64,000 nt of DNA. It comes from Urechidicola croceus. GTDB taxonomy: Bacteria > Bacteroidota > Bacteroidia > Flavobacteriales > Flavobacteriaceae. The notes beneath the pieces are model-generated. The model was not told where the DNA came from. It was given only the letters and a program-made list of their open reading frames with translations, and ran no database searches. The DNA lies in the NCBI RefSeq assembly GCF_001761325.1, contig NZ_CP017478.1:1819501-1883500 (forward strand). Reading direction: 5' to 3'. The position numbers were made by a program, and so were the translations under genes. Position 1 is the first letter of the stretch, and every line of letters starts with the position of its first letter. This document shows positions 1-8,926 of this stretch, in pieces.

Positions 1-258
1 TTTGAATATGAAAAAGCAATTGTTATCAAATTAATAACTCAAAATTTAGGATACAACAACGTACTCAACAAACCTGTGGTAACCTACAAATTTCAAGAAG
101 TAGTTATTGATAAAAACGGAAATGAACTAGAACATTTAACCGAACTAACCCCAATCACCTTAGGTAGAAATATTCCCAAAATAAAATCAAAACTTATTTC
201 AGAAAATTTAATTGCTACTATTGGCGAAAACAATAAATGGCACATTAAAAAAATATAA
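1..258 (+). CDS. Partial hypothetical protein (C-terminal end)
   Basis: Reading frame 1 is open from the first base of the window to a TAA at 256-258. The frame has no ATG before the edge, so this is the last 85 residues of a gene that starts outside. An internal GTG at 76 is possible, but the frame is open well before it. The visible part is soluble and mixed charged/hydrophobic, with no motif I recognise. It ends 5 nt before the site-2 protease gene, so it is probably co-transcribed with the membrane operon that follows. Function unknown. Confidence 0.5.
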   Translation, partial: FEYEKAIVIKLITQNLGYNNVLNKPVVTYKFQEVVIDKNGNELEHLTELTPITLGRNIPKIKSKLISENLIATIGENNKWHIKKI

Positions 259-263
259 TATTC

Positions 264-1352
264 ATGAAAGGTAATCTAAAATTAGGTAGTGTATTTGGAA
301 TTAAAGTTCTTGTACATTGGACATTCATATTTTTAATAATTTGGGTTGTTTTTTCAGAAATTTCTCAAGGTAGAAACTTAGAAAGTATATTATATAATAT
401 TGCATTTGTTATTGCTGTATTTCTGTGTGTAGTTTTACACGAATTAGGTCATGCTTTAACTGCTAAACGCTATGGTATTCAAACAAAAAAAATAACCCTT
501 TTACCTATTGGAGGAATTGCAAGTCTAGATAAAATTCCTGAATCACCTAAACATGAGTTTTTAGTTACAATTGCTGGTCCTTTGGTAAATTTAATTATTG
601 CTTTGTTGCTTTATTTTGTTATTCCTGTTGAATATATAACCAATCAAAATTTTACTGAGATAATGCACTCAATGGATGATTTCACTTTAAGAAATTTTCT
701 TTTTTTCCTTTTCATTGCAAATATTGGCTTAGTTGTTTTTAACTTAATCCCTGCATTTCCTATGGATGGTGGCCGAATATTCAGATCTATATTAGCAATG
801 AATATGAATCGTGTTAAAGCAACTAGTATTGCATCAAGTGTAGGTCAATTCATTGCCGTAGTATTTCTATTGATTGGGTTAATATATAATCCTATACTCA
901 TTTTCATTGCCTTATTTATTTTTTTAGGTGCTTATGGTGAAAACAAATTAGTGCAGCATTTTGCACTAATGAAAGGACACAAAGTAAAAGAAGCAATGAT
1001 GACAACCTTCACACAATTACGCTCTGAAAACACATTAGATGATGTTGCAAATATTATTATTTCAGGAAGTGAAAAAGATTTTGTTGTTCTCGAAAATAAT
1101 GAAATTAAAGGTGTGCTTCTTAATGAAACTTTTATCAAAAATTCAGCAAGTAGAGAACTTTTAGTAAAAGATATTATGAAAACAACATATAAAACGGTAT
1201 CATCAAATGATGATCTTAAGGATGTATATGAGTTATTAGGTTCTCAAACATTAAAATTCTTTCCGGTACTAGAAAACAATAAACTTGTTGGTGTTATAGA
1301 TTTAATTAATCTTCATGAATTTCTTTTACTTGAATCCAAACTTGAATATTAA
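264..1352 (+). CDS. Site-2 protease family zinc metalloprotease with CBS domains
   Basis: Intramembrane zinc metalloprotease of the S2P/SpoIVFB class, expected to cleave membrane-embedded substrates within the inner membrane. The HELGH zinc motif is at residues 59-63 in a membrane segment. The third ligand sits in the NLIPAFPMDGGR motif (residues 160-171, Asp168). About six hydrophobic segments precede a cytosolic C-terminal region (about residue 240 onward) that resembles a CBS pair, which in this family usually senses adenylyl nucleotides. The 362-residue length fits the CBS-containing subgroup. It is 3 nt upstream of the ABC1 kinase gene, so the two are probably translated together. The substrate cannot be deduced; no anti-sigma factor is visible nearby. 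Confidence 0.88.
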   Translation: MKGNLKLGSVFGIKVLVHWTFIFLIIWVVFSEISQGRNLESILYNIAFVIAVFLCVVLHELGHALTAKRYGIQTKKITLLPIGGIASLDKIPESPKHEFLVTIAGPLVNLIIALLLYFVIPVEYITNQNFTEIMHSMDDFTLRNFLFFLFIANIGLVVFNLIPAFPMDGGRIFRSILAMNMNRVKATSIASSVGQFIAVVFLLIGLIYNPILIFIALFIFLGAYGENKLVQHFALMKGHKVKEAMMTTFTQLRSENTLDDVANIIISGSEKDFVVLENNEIKGVLLNETFIKNSASRELLVKDIMKTTYKTVSSNDDLKDVYELLGSQTLKFFPVLENNKLVGVIDLINLHEFLLLESKLEY

Positions 1353-1355
1353 AAT

Positions 1356-3041
1356 ATGTCAATCTTCAACTACAGCATCAGTAAAAAAGAACTAAAGAGA
1401 TATAATAAACTCTTTAGCATAATGACTCGATATGGTTTTGAAGATATTATCTCTAGTTATGAATTTAAAAAACTCATACCAAAATCATATCTAAAAAACC
1501 ACCAAGTACTCAAGCAAAATCTAATGTATTCAAAATTTGAAAGGATACGAATGGTATTGGAAGAATTGGGTCCAACTTATGTTAAACTTGGACAAATATT
1601 TAGTAATAGAGAAGATATATTGCCGAAAGAATTAATTATAGAACTTGAAAAACTACAAGATCAAGTACCTTTTTTAGAAAATTTTGATGTGAAAAGAGTT
1701 ATAAAAGAAGAACTAAATATCAATATTGAAGACTATTTTCTATCTATATCTGATAAACCTCTTGCTGCTGCATCACTTGCTCAAGTTCATAAAGCACAAC
1801 TTATTAATCAAGAACATGTTGTCTTAAAAATTCAAAGACCAAACATAAAAGAAACTATTGAATCTGATATTATAGTAATGAAACAAATTGCTAGAAGTTT
1901 AGATAAACATAGCGTCAAAATGAAGTCTTTTCAACCTATGCGAATCGTTGAAAGTTTTGAAAGAAGTATTAGAGAAGAACTAAATTTTGTAGAAGAAATT
2001 AATAATATCGAACGATTCACCAACAACTTCATTAACAATAAAAATATATACATTCCTAAAGTTTATAAAGAATTATCAAACAAAAATATCATCTGCATAG
2101 AATATATAGATGGGATCAAGATTTCAAATATTGAAGCCTTAAACTCTCTAGGAATAGATAAGAAAAAGTTAGCAACTATTGGCGTTGGTCTGTATTTAGA
2201 GCAAGTTCTTGAACATGGTTTTTTTCATGCCGATCCGCATCCTGGAAATTTATATTTTTTACCTCATCTTGGTAAAATTTGCTTTATTGATTTCGGAATG
2301 ATGGGACAAATTACAAGTGTAAATCGTGATTTACTTGAAGATCTCTTACTTTATTTTATGCAAAAAGATGTTAAGAAAATTATTGCCATCGTAGAGAAAA
2401 TAGCGATAAAAACAGAAATTTCAGACAGAAAAAAACTAGAATATGAAATTGGAGAACTTATTGAAAGTACTAGTAATGTATCTATTGAGAATATTAAATT
2501 AAATACAATACTCAATCAGTTTAAAAATATCCTTTTTAACAACAATGTCATACTCCCTCATTATTTATACATGCTCATAAGAGCAATAATTATCATTGAA
2601 GGTGTTGGTTTAAAACTTGACCCTAAATTTAATGTCACTATAAATCTGAAACCTTATTTAAATAAAATTATGGCAAAAAGGTTGAGCCCTAAACGAATTT
2701 TAAAAAAAGGTTTTGAAAAATTTCAAGAGGCTAACAACCTCTTAGAAGGTTTGCCAAAAAACATGAATACTATCATTGATAAAATAAAAAATGATGAATT
2801 AATTCTCAAACATGAAATAAAGGATATTGATGCTTTTCAAAAAACCATTAATAAAACTGGAAACCGTTTGGTACTCGCTATTATAATAGCTGCTCTATCA
2901 ATAGGCTCTTCAATATTAGTTATTGCAGATATGCCCCCAAAAATATATGAAATACCAGCACTTGGTTTTATTGGGTTTTCTATTTCTGGAATTTTAGGTC
3001 TTTTCATTATTTATTCTATCATTCGAAATAAAAATTATTAA
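1356..3041 (+). CDS. ABC1/AarF/UbiB-family atypical kinase
   Basis: Atypical protein-kinase-like ATPase of the UbiB/COQ8 family, linked in other organisms to isoprenoid-lipid (quinone) metabolism. Family marks are visible: the KxGQ-type motif KLGQ at residues 77-80, the alanine-rich nucleotide loop (AAAS, about 137-140), Lys158 in VVLKIQRP, the catalytic HADPHPGN motif, and the metal-binding DFG in CFIDFGMMGQ. Two hydrophobic segments at the C-terminus should anchor it in the membrane, as in UbiB. The length of 561 aa is normal. It lies between a membrane protease and a phospholipid-synthesis-type gene with gaps of 3 and 12 nt, which supports a lipid or envelope role; that role is inference. 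Confidence 0.87.
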   Translation: MSIFNYSISKKELKRYNKLFSIMTRYGFEDIISSYEFKKLIPKSYLKNHQVLKQNLMYSKFERIRMVLEELGPTYVKLGQIFSNREDILPKELIIELEKLQDQVPFLENFDVKRVIKEELNINIEDYFLSISDKPLAAASLAQVHKAQLINQEHVVLKIQRPNIKETIESDIIVMKQIARSLDKHSVKMKSFQPMRIVESFERSIREELNFVEEINNIERFTNNFINNKNIYIPKVYKELSNKNIICIEYIDGIKISNIEALNSLGIDKKKLATIGVGLYLEQVLEHGFFHADPHPGNLYFLPHLGKICFIDFGMMGQITSVNRDLLEDLLLYFMQKDVKKIIAIVEKIAIKTEISDRKKLEYEIGELIESTSNVSIENIKLNTILNQFKNILFNNNVILPHYLYMLIRAIIIIEGVGLKLDPKFNVTINLKPYLNKIMAKRLSPKRILKKGFEKFQEANNLLEGLPKNMNTIIDKIKNDELILKHEIKDIDAFQKTINKTGNRLVLAIIIAALSIGSSILVIADMPPKIYEIPALGFIGFSISGILGLFIIYSIIRNKNY

Positions 3042-3053
3042 TAAAATTAAACT

Positions 3054-3647
3054 ATGCTCACGTTTAAAAATTACAATATTGCAGATTGGTTTTCATTCTA
3101 TCGAGTTGTAGCTGCTCCATTTTTACTCATATTAATATGGCTTGGTTATCGTGAATTATTTACTTGGCTCTTACTTCTTAGTTATAGTACTGATATGATT
3201 GATGGCTTTTTAGCACGTAAATTAAAAATTACAAGTCCTAGAGGGTCACAGTTAGATTCATTTGGTGATCAAATTACTCTTGTCGTAGGACTAATTGGTC
3301 TTTTTGTATTTGAAAGAGAATTTATTAACTCCAATTACATTCTAATTCTAATAGCATTTATTCCTTATATAGTCCAAATGCTTATTGCTTATAAAAAATA
3401 TGGAAAAGCCACAGCCTTTCATACTTACTTGGCTAAATTCTCAGCGGTGACTCAAAGCGTATTTATATTATCATCTTTGTTTTTTAGTCCAAATTATACA
3501 CTTTTTTATGTTATGATTGCAATTGGATTATTAGAAACAATAGAAGAAATTACTCTTATTTTTATGTATGATGAATGGGTGTCGGATGTCAAAAGTTATT
3601 TTTGGGCTCTACATGATAAACGAAGGGAAATTAAAACTAAAAAATAA
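3054..3647 (+). CDS. CDP-alcohol phosphatidyltransferase family protein
   Basis: Integral membrane enzyme family that transfers a phosphatidyl group from CDP-diacylglycerol to an alcohol such as glycerol-3-phosphate. The signature DxxDGxxAR(x)8-9GxxxDxxxD is present in full (DMIDGFLAR, then G, D and D in GSQLDSFGD), so the active site is intact. About six hydrophobic segments and a 197 aa length fit the family. The acceptor alcohol cannot be told from sequence. It is the fourth gene of the plus-strand operon, 12 nt after the ABC1 kinase and 11 nt before the phosphoesterase. PgsA is the nearest analogy, but this clustered copy may be an accessory enzyme. Confidence 0.87.
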   Translation: MLTFKNYNIADWFSFYRVVAAPFLLILIWLGYRELFTWLLLLSYSTDMIDGFLARKLKITSPRGSQLDSFGDQITLVVGLIGLFVFEREFINSNYILILIAFIPYIVQMLIAYKKYGKATAFHTYLAKFSAVTQSVFILSSLFFSPNYTLFYVMIAIGLLETIEEITLIFMYDEWVSDVKSYFWALHDKRREIKTKK

Positions 3648-3658
3648 ACCTTCATGCA

Positions 3659-4873
3659 ATGCGTCCATTTTCTCTTTTTTCAATAATCTTAATATGTATA
3701 GCAGTTCTTCTTGTTGATATTCTAGCATTTTACTGGTTGCAATCAATCACACAGTTAATCACTTCAACTTTTCTTCAAAAATTTATAAACATCATTTTCT
3801 GGGTTTTTACAATTGGATTAATCCTTTCAATTATAATTCTCAAACTTCGTTTAGATAATATTGATCCAAAACGTAAACAAATACTTATTTCATCATTATA
3901 TGGATTGACAATTTCTTCATTCGTACCCAAACTAATTTTTGTAATTATCATATCAACACTCTATTTTTCAAATTATTTATTTTCAGAAAAACAGTCTCTT
4001 ATAATAATTCCATTAATTGGATTATTTTCTGGCTTCCTTCCTTTCTTTATGATTATCTATGGAATTTTCAGAACATTGTACCGTTTTAAAATACATACAC
4101 ATTCAATTAAAATCCCCACTCTTCCAAAGAGTTTTAATGGTCTTCGAATAGTGCATATTTCGGATATTCACTTAGGAAGTTTTAACTTTCGGTATCATAT
4201 ATTAGATAAAGCAATAGCTACAATTAATAATTTAAATCCTGATTTCATATTTTTCACTGGAGATTTAGTCAATAACTATGCTTGGGAATTAAAAGGTTGG
4301 GATAAAGTTTTAAAAAAATTATCTGCATCCAAAGGAAAATTTTCAATATTGGGCAATCATGATTATGGAGATTACAGTCAATGGAAATCAAAAGAAGAAA
4401 AGGAAAGTAATTTTCAATTGATAAAAGCATTTCATAAGAAAATAGGATTTAAACTATTGTTAAATCAATCGGATGTAATTGAAATCAATACAGATAAAAT
4501 TGCCATAATTGGTGTTGAGAACTGGGGTAAACCACCATTTAAACAATATGGAAATTTAGAAAAATCATTGAAATTGGTTAATAATATTCCTTTTAAAATC
4601 TTGCTATCACACGACCCTTCTCATTGGAAAGCCAAAGTTCTAAATAAGACTGATATTGCCATTACTTTTTCTGGACATACTCACGGAATGCAAGCTGGAA
4701 TTAATCTCAAAAATAAAAAATGGAGCCCTATAAAGTATAAATATGAACATTGGGCTGGGTTATACAAAGAAAATAACCAATATCTTCATGTAAACAGAGG
4801 TTTAGGATGGCTTGGTTTTCCCGGAAGACTAGGTATGCGTCCAGAAATAACATTGATTGAATTAATGAACTAA
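3659..4873 (+). CDS. Membrane-anchored metallophosphoesterase
   Basis: Calcineurin-like metallophosphoesterase with about four N-terminal membrane segments (residues 1-145) followed by the catalytic domain. All metal-site motifs are seen in order: ISDIHLGS (DxH), FTGDLVN (GD), LGNHDYGDY (GNHD), a later SHDPSH, and SGHTHGMQ (GHTH). The family cleaves phosphate mono- or diesters and some members act on lipids such as UDP-diacylglucosamine; the substrate here is not known. It closes the plus-strand operon, and its co-location with a CDP-alcohol phosphatidyltransferase makes a lipid phosphate substrate plausible. The ATG at 3659 is used; an ATG 5 nt upstream is in another frame. Confidence 0.85.
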   Translation: MRPFSLFSIILICIAVLLVDILAFYWLQSITQLITSTFLQKFINIIFWVFTIGLILSIIILKLRLDNIDPKRKQILISSLYGLTISSFVPKLIFVIIISTLYFSNYLFSEKQSLIIIPLIGLFSGFLPFFMIIYGIFRTLYRFKIHTHSIKIPTLPKSFNGLRIVHISDIHLGSFNFRYHILDKAIATINNLNPDFIFFTGDLVNNYAWELKGWDKVLKKLSASKGKFSILGNHDYGDYSQWKSKEEKESNFQLIKAFHKKIGFKLLLNQSDVIEINTDKIAIIGVENWGKPPFKQYGNLEKSLKLVNNIPFKILLSHDPSHWKAKVLNKTDIAITFSGHTHGMQAGINLKNKKWSPIKYKYEHWAGLYKENNQYLHVNRGLGWLGFPGRLGMRPEITLIELMN

Positions 4874-4918
4874 TTCTGTTACTACTATAAACTTAACATC
4901 ATATTTCATTTTGTATTA

Positions 4919-4932
4919 ATGATTAATATCAT
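4919..4932. promoter_or_regulatory. Inverted repeat ATGAT-N4-ATCAT (Crp/Fnr-like box or terminator stem)
   Basis: Arms ATGAT (4919-4923) and ATCAT (4928-4932) have the same geometry as an FNR-type box. The same arms occur upstream of the paralogous gene at 9885. It lies 69 nt before the start at 5002. A run of T follows directly, so it could instead be a short intrinsic terminator for the upstream operon. No TAnnTTTG box is visible between it and 5002, which leaves the activator reading weaker here than at 9937-9952. Confidence 0.35.
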
Positions 4933-5001
4933 TTTTTAACCTCTATTTCAAATGTAATTTTATAGAGATAAAATATATAATTATGAAACTAAGAGATAAA
5001 A

Positions 5002-5409
5002 ATGATACGCAAAAAAAAAAGAAGTCCTGAGGATATGCATTTTGATTCATTACAATGGATTTCTGAATTAAAATTTATCAATGATGAACAAAAATTTTTC
5101 AATCATTTATTGAAAGTACACTATAAAGATTCAAAGATTCAAAATGATTACCCTGAAATTTTAGAATTAGTAACAAAATTATCATCAAATAAAAAAGTTT
5201 GTCAATTGCTAATGTCAAATATTGAAAAACATAATAATGAGTTAGATGTTTTACTTGATGATGTTAATCAACCTTTTGAAGAAAAAAAGGTAATGGCTGA
5301 TCATAATGGTTTAATTGACGAAGTAGAAACGTTTCTTCATAATTACAAAGAACTGAAAATGAATATTTTTATAATTATAATTGATATTATGAAAAATAAT
5401 AAAGAATAA
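5002..5409 (+). CDS. Conserved hypothetical helical protein
   Basis: A 135 aa soluble, strongly helical protein with no motif I recognise. It has the same general pattern as the 146 aa product at 9445-9885: an early tryptophan-containing segment, an FxHLL/FLFHLI-like core, then long amphipathic helices with heptad-like spacing. I judge the two to be distant paralogues. Both lie next to the stress-type operon and both have an ATGAT-N4-ATCAT palindrome upstream. A role in a stress or oxygen-responsive regulon is inference from neighbours only. The lysine-rich N-terminus (MIRKKKRS) is not a signal peptide. Confidence 0.6.
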   Translation: MIRKKKRSPEDMHFDSLQWISELKFINDEQKFFNHLLKVHYKDSKIQNDYPEILELVTKLSSNKKVCQLLMSNIEKHNNELDVLLDDVNQPFEEKKVMADHNGLIDEVETFLHNYKELKMNIFIIIIDIMKNNKE

Positions 5410-5496
5410 TTCTAGGATTGAAATTAATGATCGTTTTTTGAAAAAAACTAATTATTCCAAATATCCAAACAAGAAATTACTAGGTGTTTTAAATTC

Positions 5497-5674
5497 ATGG
5501 AGCACCTACAAATATTATCTAAAAACATTACTCAAAGTATTGACCTTGGCGTTTATCAACCAAATGAAATAAATGAAAATTTATTATCGAAAAAGTAGAT
5601 GATTTTTTAAAAGAGATGATTAAATGAGAAGTCCCTAGTATTCAAAACAAATTGGGTTTTAAGATTGATAATTA
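5497..5674 (+). pseudogene. Possible decayed small gene
   Basis: In the gap between 5409 and 5678 an ATG at 5497 opens a 33-codon frame (MEHLQILSKNITQS...) that stops at 5598. Shifting by one frame near 5580 gives a further protein-like stretch (KVDDFLKEMIK, an in-frame TGA, then EVPSIQNKLGFKI) to about 5674. One frameshift and one stop would join these into a protein of about 58 residues. This looks like a recently broken small gene, but it could be chance in AT-rich DNA. Family unknown. Confidence 0.3.
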
Positions 5675-5677
5675 ATA

Positions 5678-6133
5678 TCAATTACCATATTTTTTAATGA
5701 TTGCTATTTGACCAGCATGATAAGCCGTATGAGAAATTATTCTTCCCAATGCTTCTGCTTTTGTTTTTACACCAAATTCTTTAGTTGAAATTTCAATTTC
5801 CCAATCACTTTCTTTTTGTTTTTCAATAATATATTTTAAAATTTTAAAAGAATAATCAACATATTCATTTAATTCTTTAAGATTGGTCCATTCACCTGTA
5901 TCATATTGAGCAATTACAGTTTTAGCAATAACTTTTACATCACTTCCCCCAAATACATTCTTAGCAAAAAGCAATTCAACATCTCCAATATGTCTTATCA
6001 AAAATCCAATCCTATTTGGAGAAGGATCTAACTTTTTCTTTAAATCTTTCTCAGTGATATTTATTAGTTGATTTGAAAATCGTATTCGAGATTCTTGCCA
6101 TAATTGGGAAAATAATTCTGATTTATTTTTCAT
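5678..6133 (-). CDS. DinB-superfamily protein
   Basis: A 151 aa four-helix-bundle protein of the DinB/YfiT superfamily. Members bind a metal through three histidines; many act as thiol-dependent enzymes and others are stress-induced with unknown role. Visible are the histidine in IRHIGDVELLFAKNVFGG (helix 2) and the C-terminal ISHTAYHAGQIAIIKKYG with two histidines, the typical last motif of the family. It is the last gene of the minus-strand stress operon, 8 nt after the MscS gene. The stop codon lies in a small AT-rich hairpin (5665-5681) without a convincing T-run. Confidence 0.75.
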   Translation of the reverse strand: MKNKSELFSQLWQESRIRFSNQLINITEKDLKKKLDPSPNRIGFLIRHIGDVELLFAKNVFGGSDVKVIAKTVIAQYDTGEWTNLKELNEYVDYSFKILKYIIEKQKESDWEIEISTKEFGVKTKAEALGRIISHTAYHAGQIAIIKKYGN

Positions 6134-6141
6134 ATTGAAAT

Positions 6142-7056
6142 TTAATTTTTACTACTTAAATCAACTTTAATTTCTGGTAATTTAATTAACTCAACTGTAG
6201 TAGATGCCAATACAACTTTTCCATTCGTTTTCTCAAATTCCTTTCTAATAGCCTCATTTAATTGATTTTTCACATATCTTCTTTTCTTAAAATCAACTAT
6301 ATACCTCAAATTAAATTGAATCCAATTATCTGTCAATGAAATTGCCAATGTTGGATCTAAGTGCGCATCTTCTATATAGTATTTATTGACAACTTCTTTC
6401 CATTTTGATTTAGAATGTGTTGTATAATCTAACAGCATTTCAGATGCAATTTTTATTACTATAGATTTAGCTAATTCTATATCAGATCCATAACGAATTG
6501 GCAAATCAAATTCATCCCATATAAATGGAAAATCTTGTGTGTAATTATAAATAGGTCCTTTAAAAACAAAAGCATTACTTAACTTCACAATTCTTCCGCT
6601 ATAATTATCACTTGTTACCCATTCTCCAATCTCCATCATTGTAGTATAAACGCTATCAACATCTATTACATCTCCTTTGATACCATTTATTTCTATTCTA
6701 TCTCCAGGTTTATAAACTTTTACAACGAAAATATAAATAGAACCAGCAATACTCAATATTAACTCTTGTAAAGTAAATGCTATTCCTGCAGTAAATAATC
6801 CGATAGCAACAGAAAAATCTTTAATATTTCCTGTAAAATAAGAGAAAGTTAGTATTACTAACAATATATACCCAAAAATTTCAACACCCTTTTGAGTTTT
6901 ATATCTAGCAGAAGCATCTAATATATTCTTTCGTAGAAATCTTCTTAAAATTTGAATTATTAACAAAATAAAAACAACTAATAAAGCATATTTCACAATG
7001 TTTACTAGTGTTGGATTTTCAAGTAGAAACTCTTTAATTTTATCTAATTCATTCAT
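6142..7056 (-). CDS. Small-conductance mechanosensitive channel (MscS family)
   Basis: Inner-membrane tension-gated channel that releases solutes on osmotic downshock. The 304 aa protein has three N-terminal membrane segments, with the pore-lining helix followed by the conserved beta domain (VYKPGDRIEINGIKGDVIDV) and a mixed alpha/beta C-terminal domain. The length is close to the minimal MscS form. The C-terminal domain is somewhat longer than the E. coli type and has a distinctive segment around WDEFDLPIRYGSD. It is 9 nt after cbpM in the minus-strand operon, fitting a general stress gene set. Confidence 0.85.
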   Translation of the reverse strand: MNELDKIKEFLLENPTLVNIVKYALLVVFILLIIQILRRFLRKNILDASARYKTQKGVEIFGYILLVILTFSYFTGNIKDFSVAIGLFTAGIAFTLQELILSIAGSIYIFVVKVYKPGDRIEINGIKGDVIDVDSVYTTMMEIGEWVTSDNYSGRIVKLSNAFVFKGPIYNYTQDFPFIWDEFDLPIRYGSDIELAKSIVIKIASEMLLDYTTHSKSKWKEVVNKYYIEDAHLDPTLAISLTDNWIQFNLRYIVDFKKRRYVKNQLNEAIRKEFEKTNGKVVLASTTVELIKLPEIKVDLSSKN

Positions 7057-7065
7057 ATAAACAAC

Positions 7066-7362
7066 TTATAAATCGCCCAAAAGGCGTAACTTATTTTGAA
7101 GAGTTACAACTTCTTGTTTTAGTGAATCAACCTTATTTAAAAGGTTAAATATTGCATCCAATCCCTCCATATTAATATCCAATTCATAATGCAAACGCAT
7201 CATTTTTTCAATCTCTTTTATTTCAGTTTTATAGATACATACTGTCTCCTCTACTTCAATAAATTGAACTAAATCATATTCATTTAAATTTTGAATAAAT
7301 GAAATAGGAATATTATAATGAGTACTTATTCGTTCTATTGATATAAAATCAGTTGTTTCCAT
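7066..7362 (-). CDS. cbpM: CbpM-like chaperone modulator
   Basis: A small (98 aa) MerR-like helical protein of the CbpM family, which binds the J domain of CbpA and restrains its co-chaperone activity. It begins with a short segment resembling the winged-helix part of MerR proteins (SIERISTHYNIPISFIQNL) and ends in a coiled coil (about residues 70-98, INxLNKVDSLKQEVVTLQNKL). The call rests on size, this architecture and the gene order: it directly follows the cbpA-like gene with a 2 nt gap, the usual arrangement of the pair. Confidence 0.78.
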   Translation of the reverse strand: METTDFISIERISTHYNIPISFIQNLNEYDLVQFIEVEETVCIYKTEIKEIEKMMRLHYELDINMEGLDAIFNLLNKVDSLKQEVVTLQNKLRLLGDL

Positions 7363-7364
7363 AA

Positions 7365-8255
7365 TTATCTTAATTTATCTAACTCTCTGAATAATTCTTT
7401 CTCTTTTTCAGATAATTTCGTTGGTGTTTTAATTTTATAAGTAACATATAAATCTCCAAATTGACCTACCTTTTTATACTTTGGAAACCCTTTGCCTTTT
7501 AATTTAACTTTTGTGCCATTTTGAGTTTCAGGTTTAATTTGAAGTTTTGCTTTTCCATCAAATGTATCTACCATCATTTCACCCCCTAAAATCGATTTGT
7601 ATAAATCTAAGTCAACAGTAACATATAAGTTTTCTTTATCGCGTTTGAATTTAGTTGTATTGTTTACATAAAATTTAATATATAAATCTCCATTTGGCCC
7701 TCCATTAACCCCCACTCCACCGTGACCAGTAATTTTTATGACTTGTCCATTCTCTATACCAGCAGGAATTGTAATACGAATATTTTTATTATTTACCGTT
7801 AATGTACGTTTATGAGTTTTATAAATATCTTTTATGTCAAGGTGCAATTCTGCATTGAAATCTTGCCCTCTAAATTTCACATTCGCTCCCCCACCTCTAG
7901 ATCGTGAGAATTGATCGCCAAACATGGATTCAAAAAAATCTGAATAATCTTCATTGGTATAACTAGCAGATGATCTTTGTTGAGAACCTCTTTGATGATG
8001 TTGCTGTCTTGCTCTTTCATATTCTTCAGAATGTTTCCAATTCTCACCGTATTTATCATACTTTTTCCGATTTTCAGGATTGCTCAATACTTCGTTAGCC
8101 TCATTGACTTCTTTAAACTTTTTTTCAGCAATTTTATCATCTGGATTTAAATCTGGGTGGTATTTTCGAGCCAACTTTCGGTAGGCTTTTTTAATATCCT
8201 TTTCTGATGCTGTTTTTGTAATTCCTAGTACTTTATAATAATCTATAAAAGCCAT
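7365..8255 (-). CDS. cbpA: DnaJ-class co-chaperone, CbpA-like
   Basis: Hsp40 co-chaperone that stimulates DnaK ATPase activity. The N-terminal J domain carries the HPD motif at residues 33-35. A Gly/Ser/Gln-rich linker follows (about 80-120), then two DnaJ C-terminal substrate-binding domains, with [17 protein letters not shown] marking the first. There is no zinc-finger CxxCxGxG repeat, which separates it from DnaJ proper and matches CbpA. The 296 aa length is typical. It is translationally close to cbpM (2 nt), so chaperone and modulator are probably made together. Confidence 0.87.
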   Translation of the reverse strand: MAFIDYYKVLGITKTASEKDIKKAYRKLARKYHPDLNPDDKIAEKKFKEVNEANEVLSNPENRKKYDKYGENWKHSEEYERARQQHHQRGSQQRSSASYTNEDYSDFFESMFGDQFSRSRGGGANVKFRGQDFNAELHLDIKDIYKTHKRTLTVNNKNIRITIPAGIENGQVIKITGHGGVGVNGGPNGDLYIKFYVNNTTKFKRDKENLYVTVDLDLYKSILGGEMMVDTFDGKAKLQIKPETQNGTKVKLKGKGFPKYKKVGQFGDLYVTYKIKTPTKLSEKEKELFRELDKLR

Positions 8256-8294
8256 TTTTATATTTTTTATAAATATGAATCTGAAAAAATCAGA

Positions 8295-8660
8295 TTATAA
8301 CTTAATGATGTCGGTTGGTGTTTCAATTAAAAGCGTCTTCTCACCATGCAAAGCTATTGGTTGCTTCATAATTTCAGGATTATGTTGAATCATTTTAATC
8401 CAATCATCATCTGAAAAATCATGATGCTCAAATTTTGAAGAATAGGCAGAATGTTCCTGATTAACAAGATCTTTAATATCAACACTTAACCTATCTGCTA
8501 ATTCAGCAATTTGAGTTCCAGTTATTGGAGTTTTTAGCATATCTATTTCCAAAACAGGCAACCCTTTTGACTTTGCATATGCCAAAGTTTGTTTTGCTCT
8601 TACCGATTTTGAATGATAAAAAACTGTAATTTGCCTAGGTGATCTTGCTATTTCTCCCAT
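8295..8660 (-). CDS. ArsC/Spx-like thioredoxin-fold protein lacking cysteines
   Basis: A 121 aa protein with the ArsC-family fold order: an N-terminal strand ITVFYHS where ArsC has its redox cysteine, a helix, an LPVLEIDM strand, and the late PEIMKQPIALHGEKTLLIETPTDI stretch that corresponds to the conserved I..RPI segment. No cysteine occurs anywhere in the protein, and the catalytic position after YH is serine. Arsenate reduction is therefore unlikely; a regulatory or binding role, as in Spx, is possible. It abuts the next upstream gene without a gap in the stress operon. Confidence 0.7.
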   Translation of the reverse strand: MGEIARSPRQITVFYHSKSVRAKQTLAYAKSKGLPVLEIDMLKTPITGTQIAELADRLSVDIKDLVNQEHSAYSSKFEHHDFSDDDWIKMIQHNPEIMKQPIALHGEKTLLIETPTDIIKL

Positions 8661-8882
8661 TTATTTATTTTTATGTGTTTCTAAATGATGTCTTAACAAT
8701 TCCTTTAGACTATTTAGATAATCATTCATTATTTTTAATTTGGTATTTGGATGATCAACTGACGGAATTGTAATTGGGTTTTCATCTAAAAATTGATATA
8801 ATTCGGGATGATTAGTCTCAATTTCACCAGTCAATTTTGAAATAGCTGCTAGAACAGAATTTAAATCCTTCATAATTTCCAT
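8661..8882 (-). CDS. Small conserved hypothetical protein
   Basis: A 73 aa soluble helical protein with an acidic N-terminal half and a C-terminal amphipathic helix ending in HHLETHKNK. No catalytic or binding motif is recognised. Its stop codon directly touches the start of the ArsC-like gene, so the two are probably translationally coupled and may act together. Its position in an eight-gene operon, with length and codon use like its neighbours, supports a real gene. Confidence 0.6.
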   Translation of the reverse strand: MEIMKDLNSVLAAISKLTGEIETNHPELYQFLDENPITIPSVDHPNTKLKIMNDYLNSLKELLRHHLETHKNK

Positions 8883-8926
8883 TTTAAATTATACACTTAT
8901 ATTTGAAATATTTATTCTTTTTAATC

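Noticed and set aside
5665-5681. Terminator after the stress operon
   Set aside because: TTGATA/TATCAA is a weak AT-only stem overlapping the stop codon and has no T-run on the minus strand.
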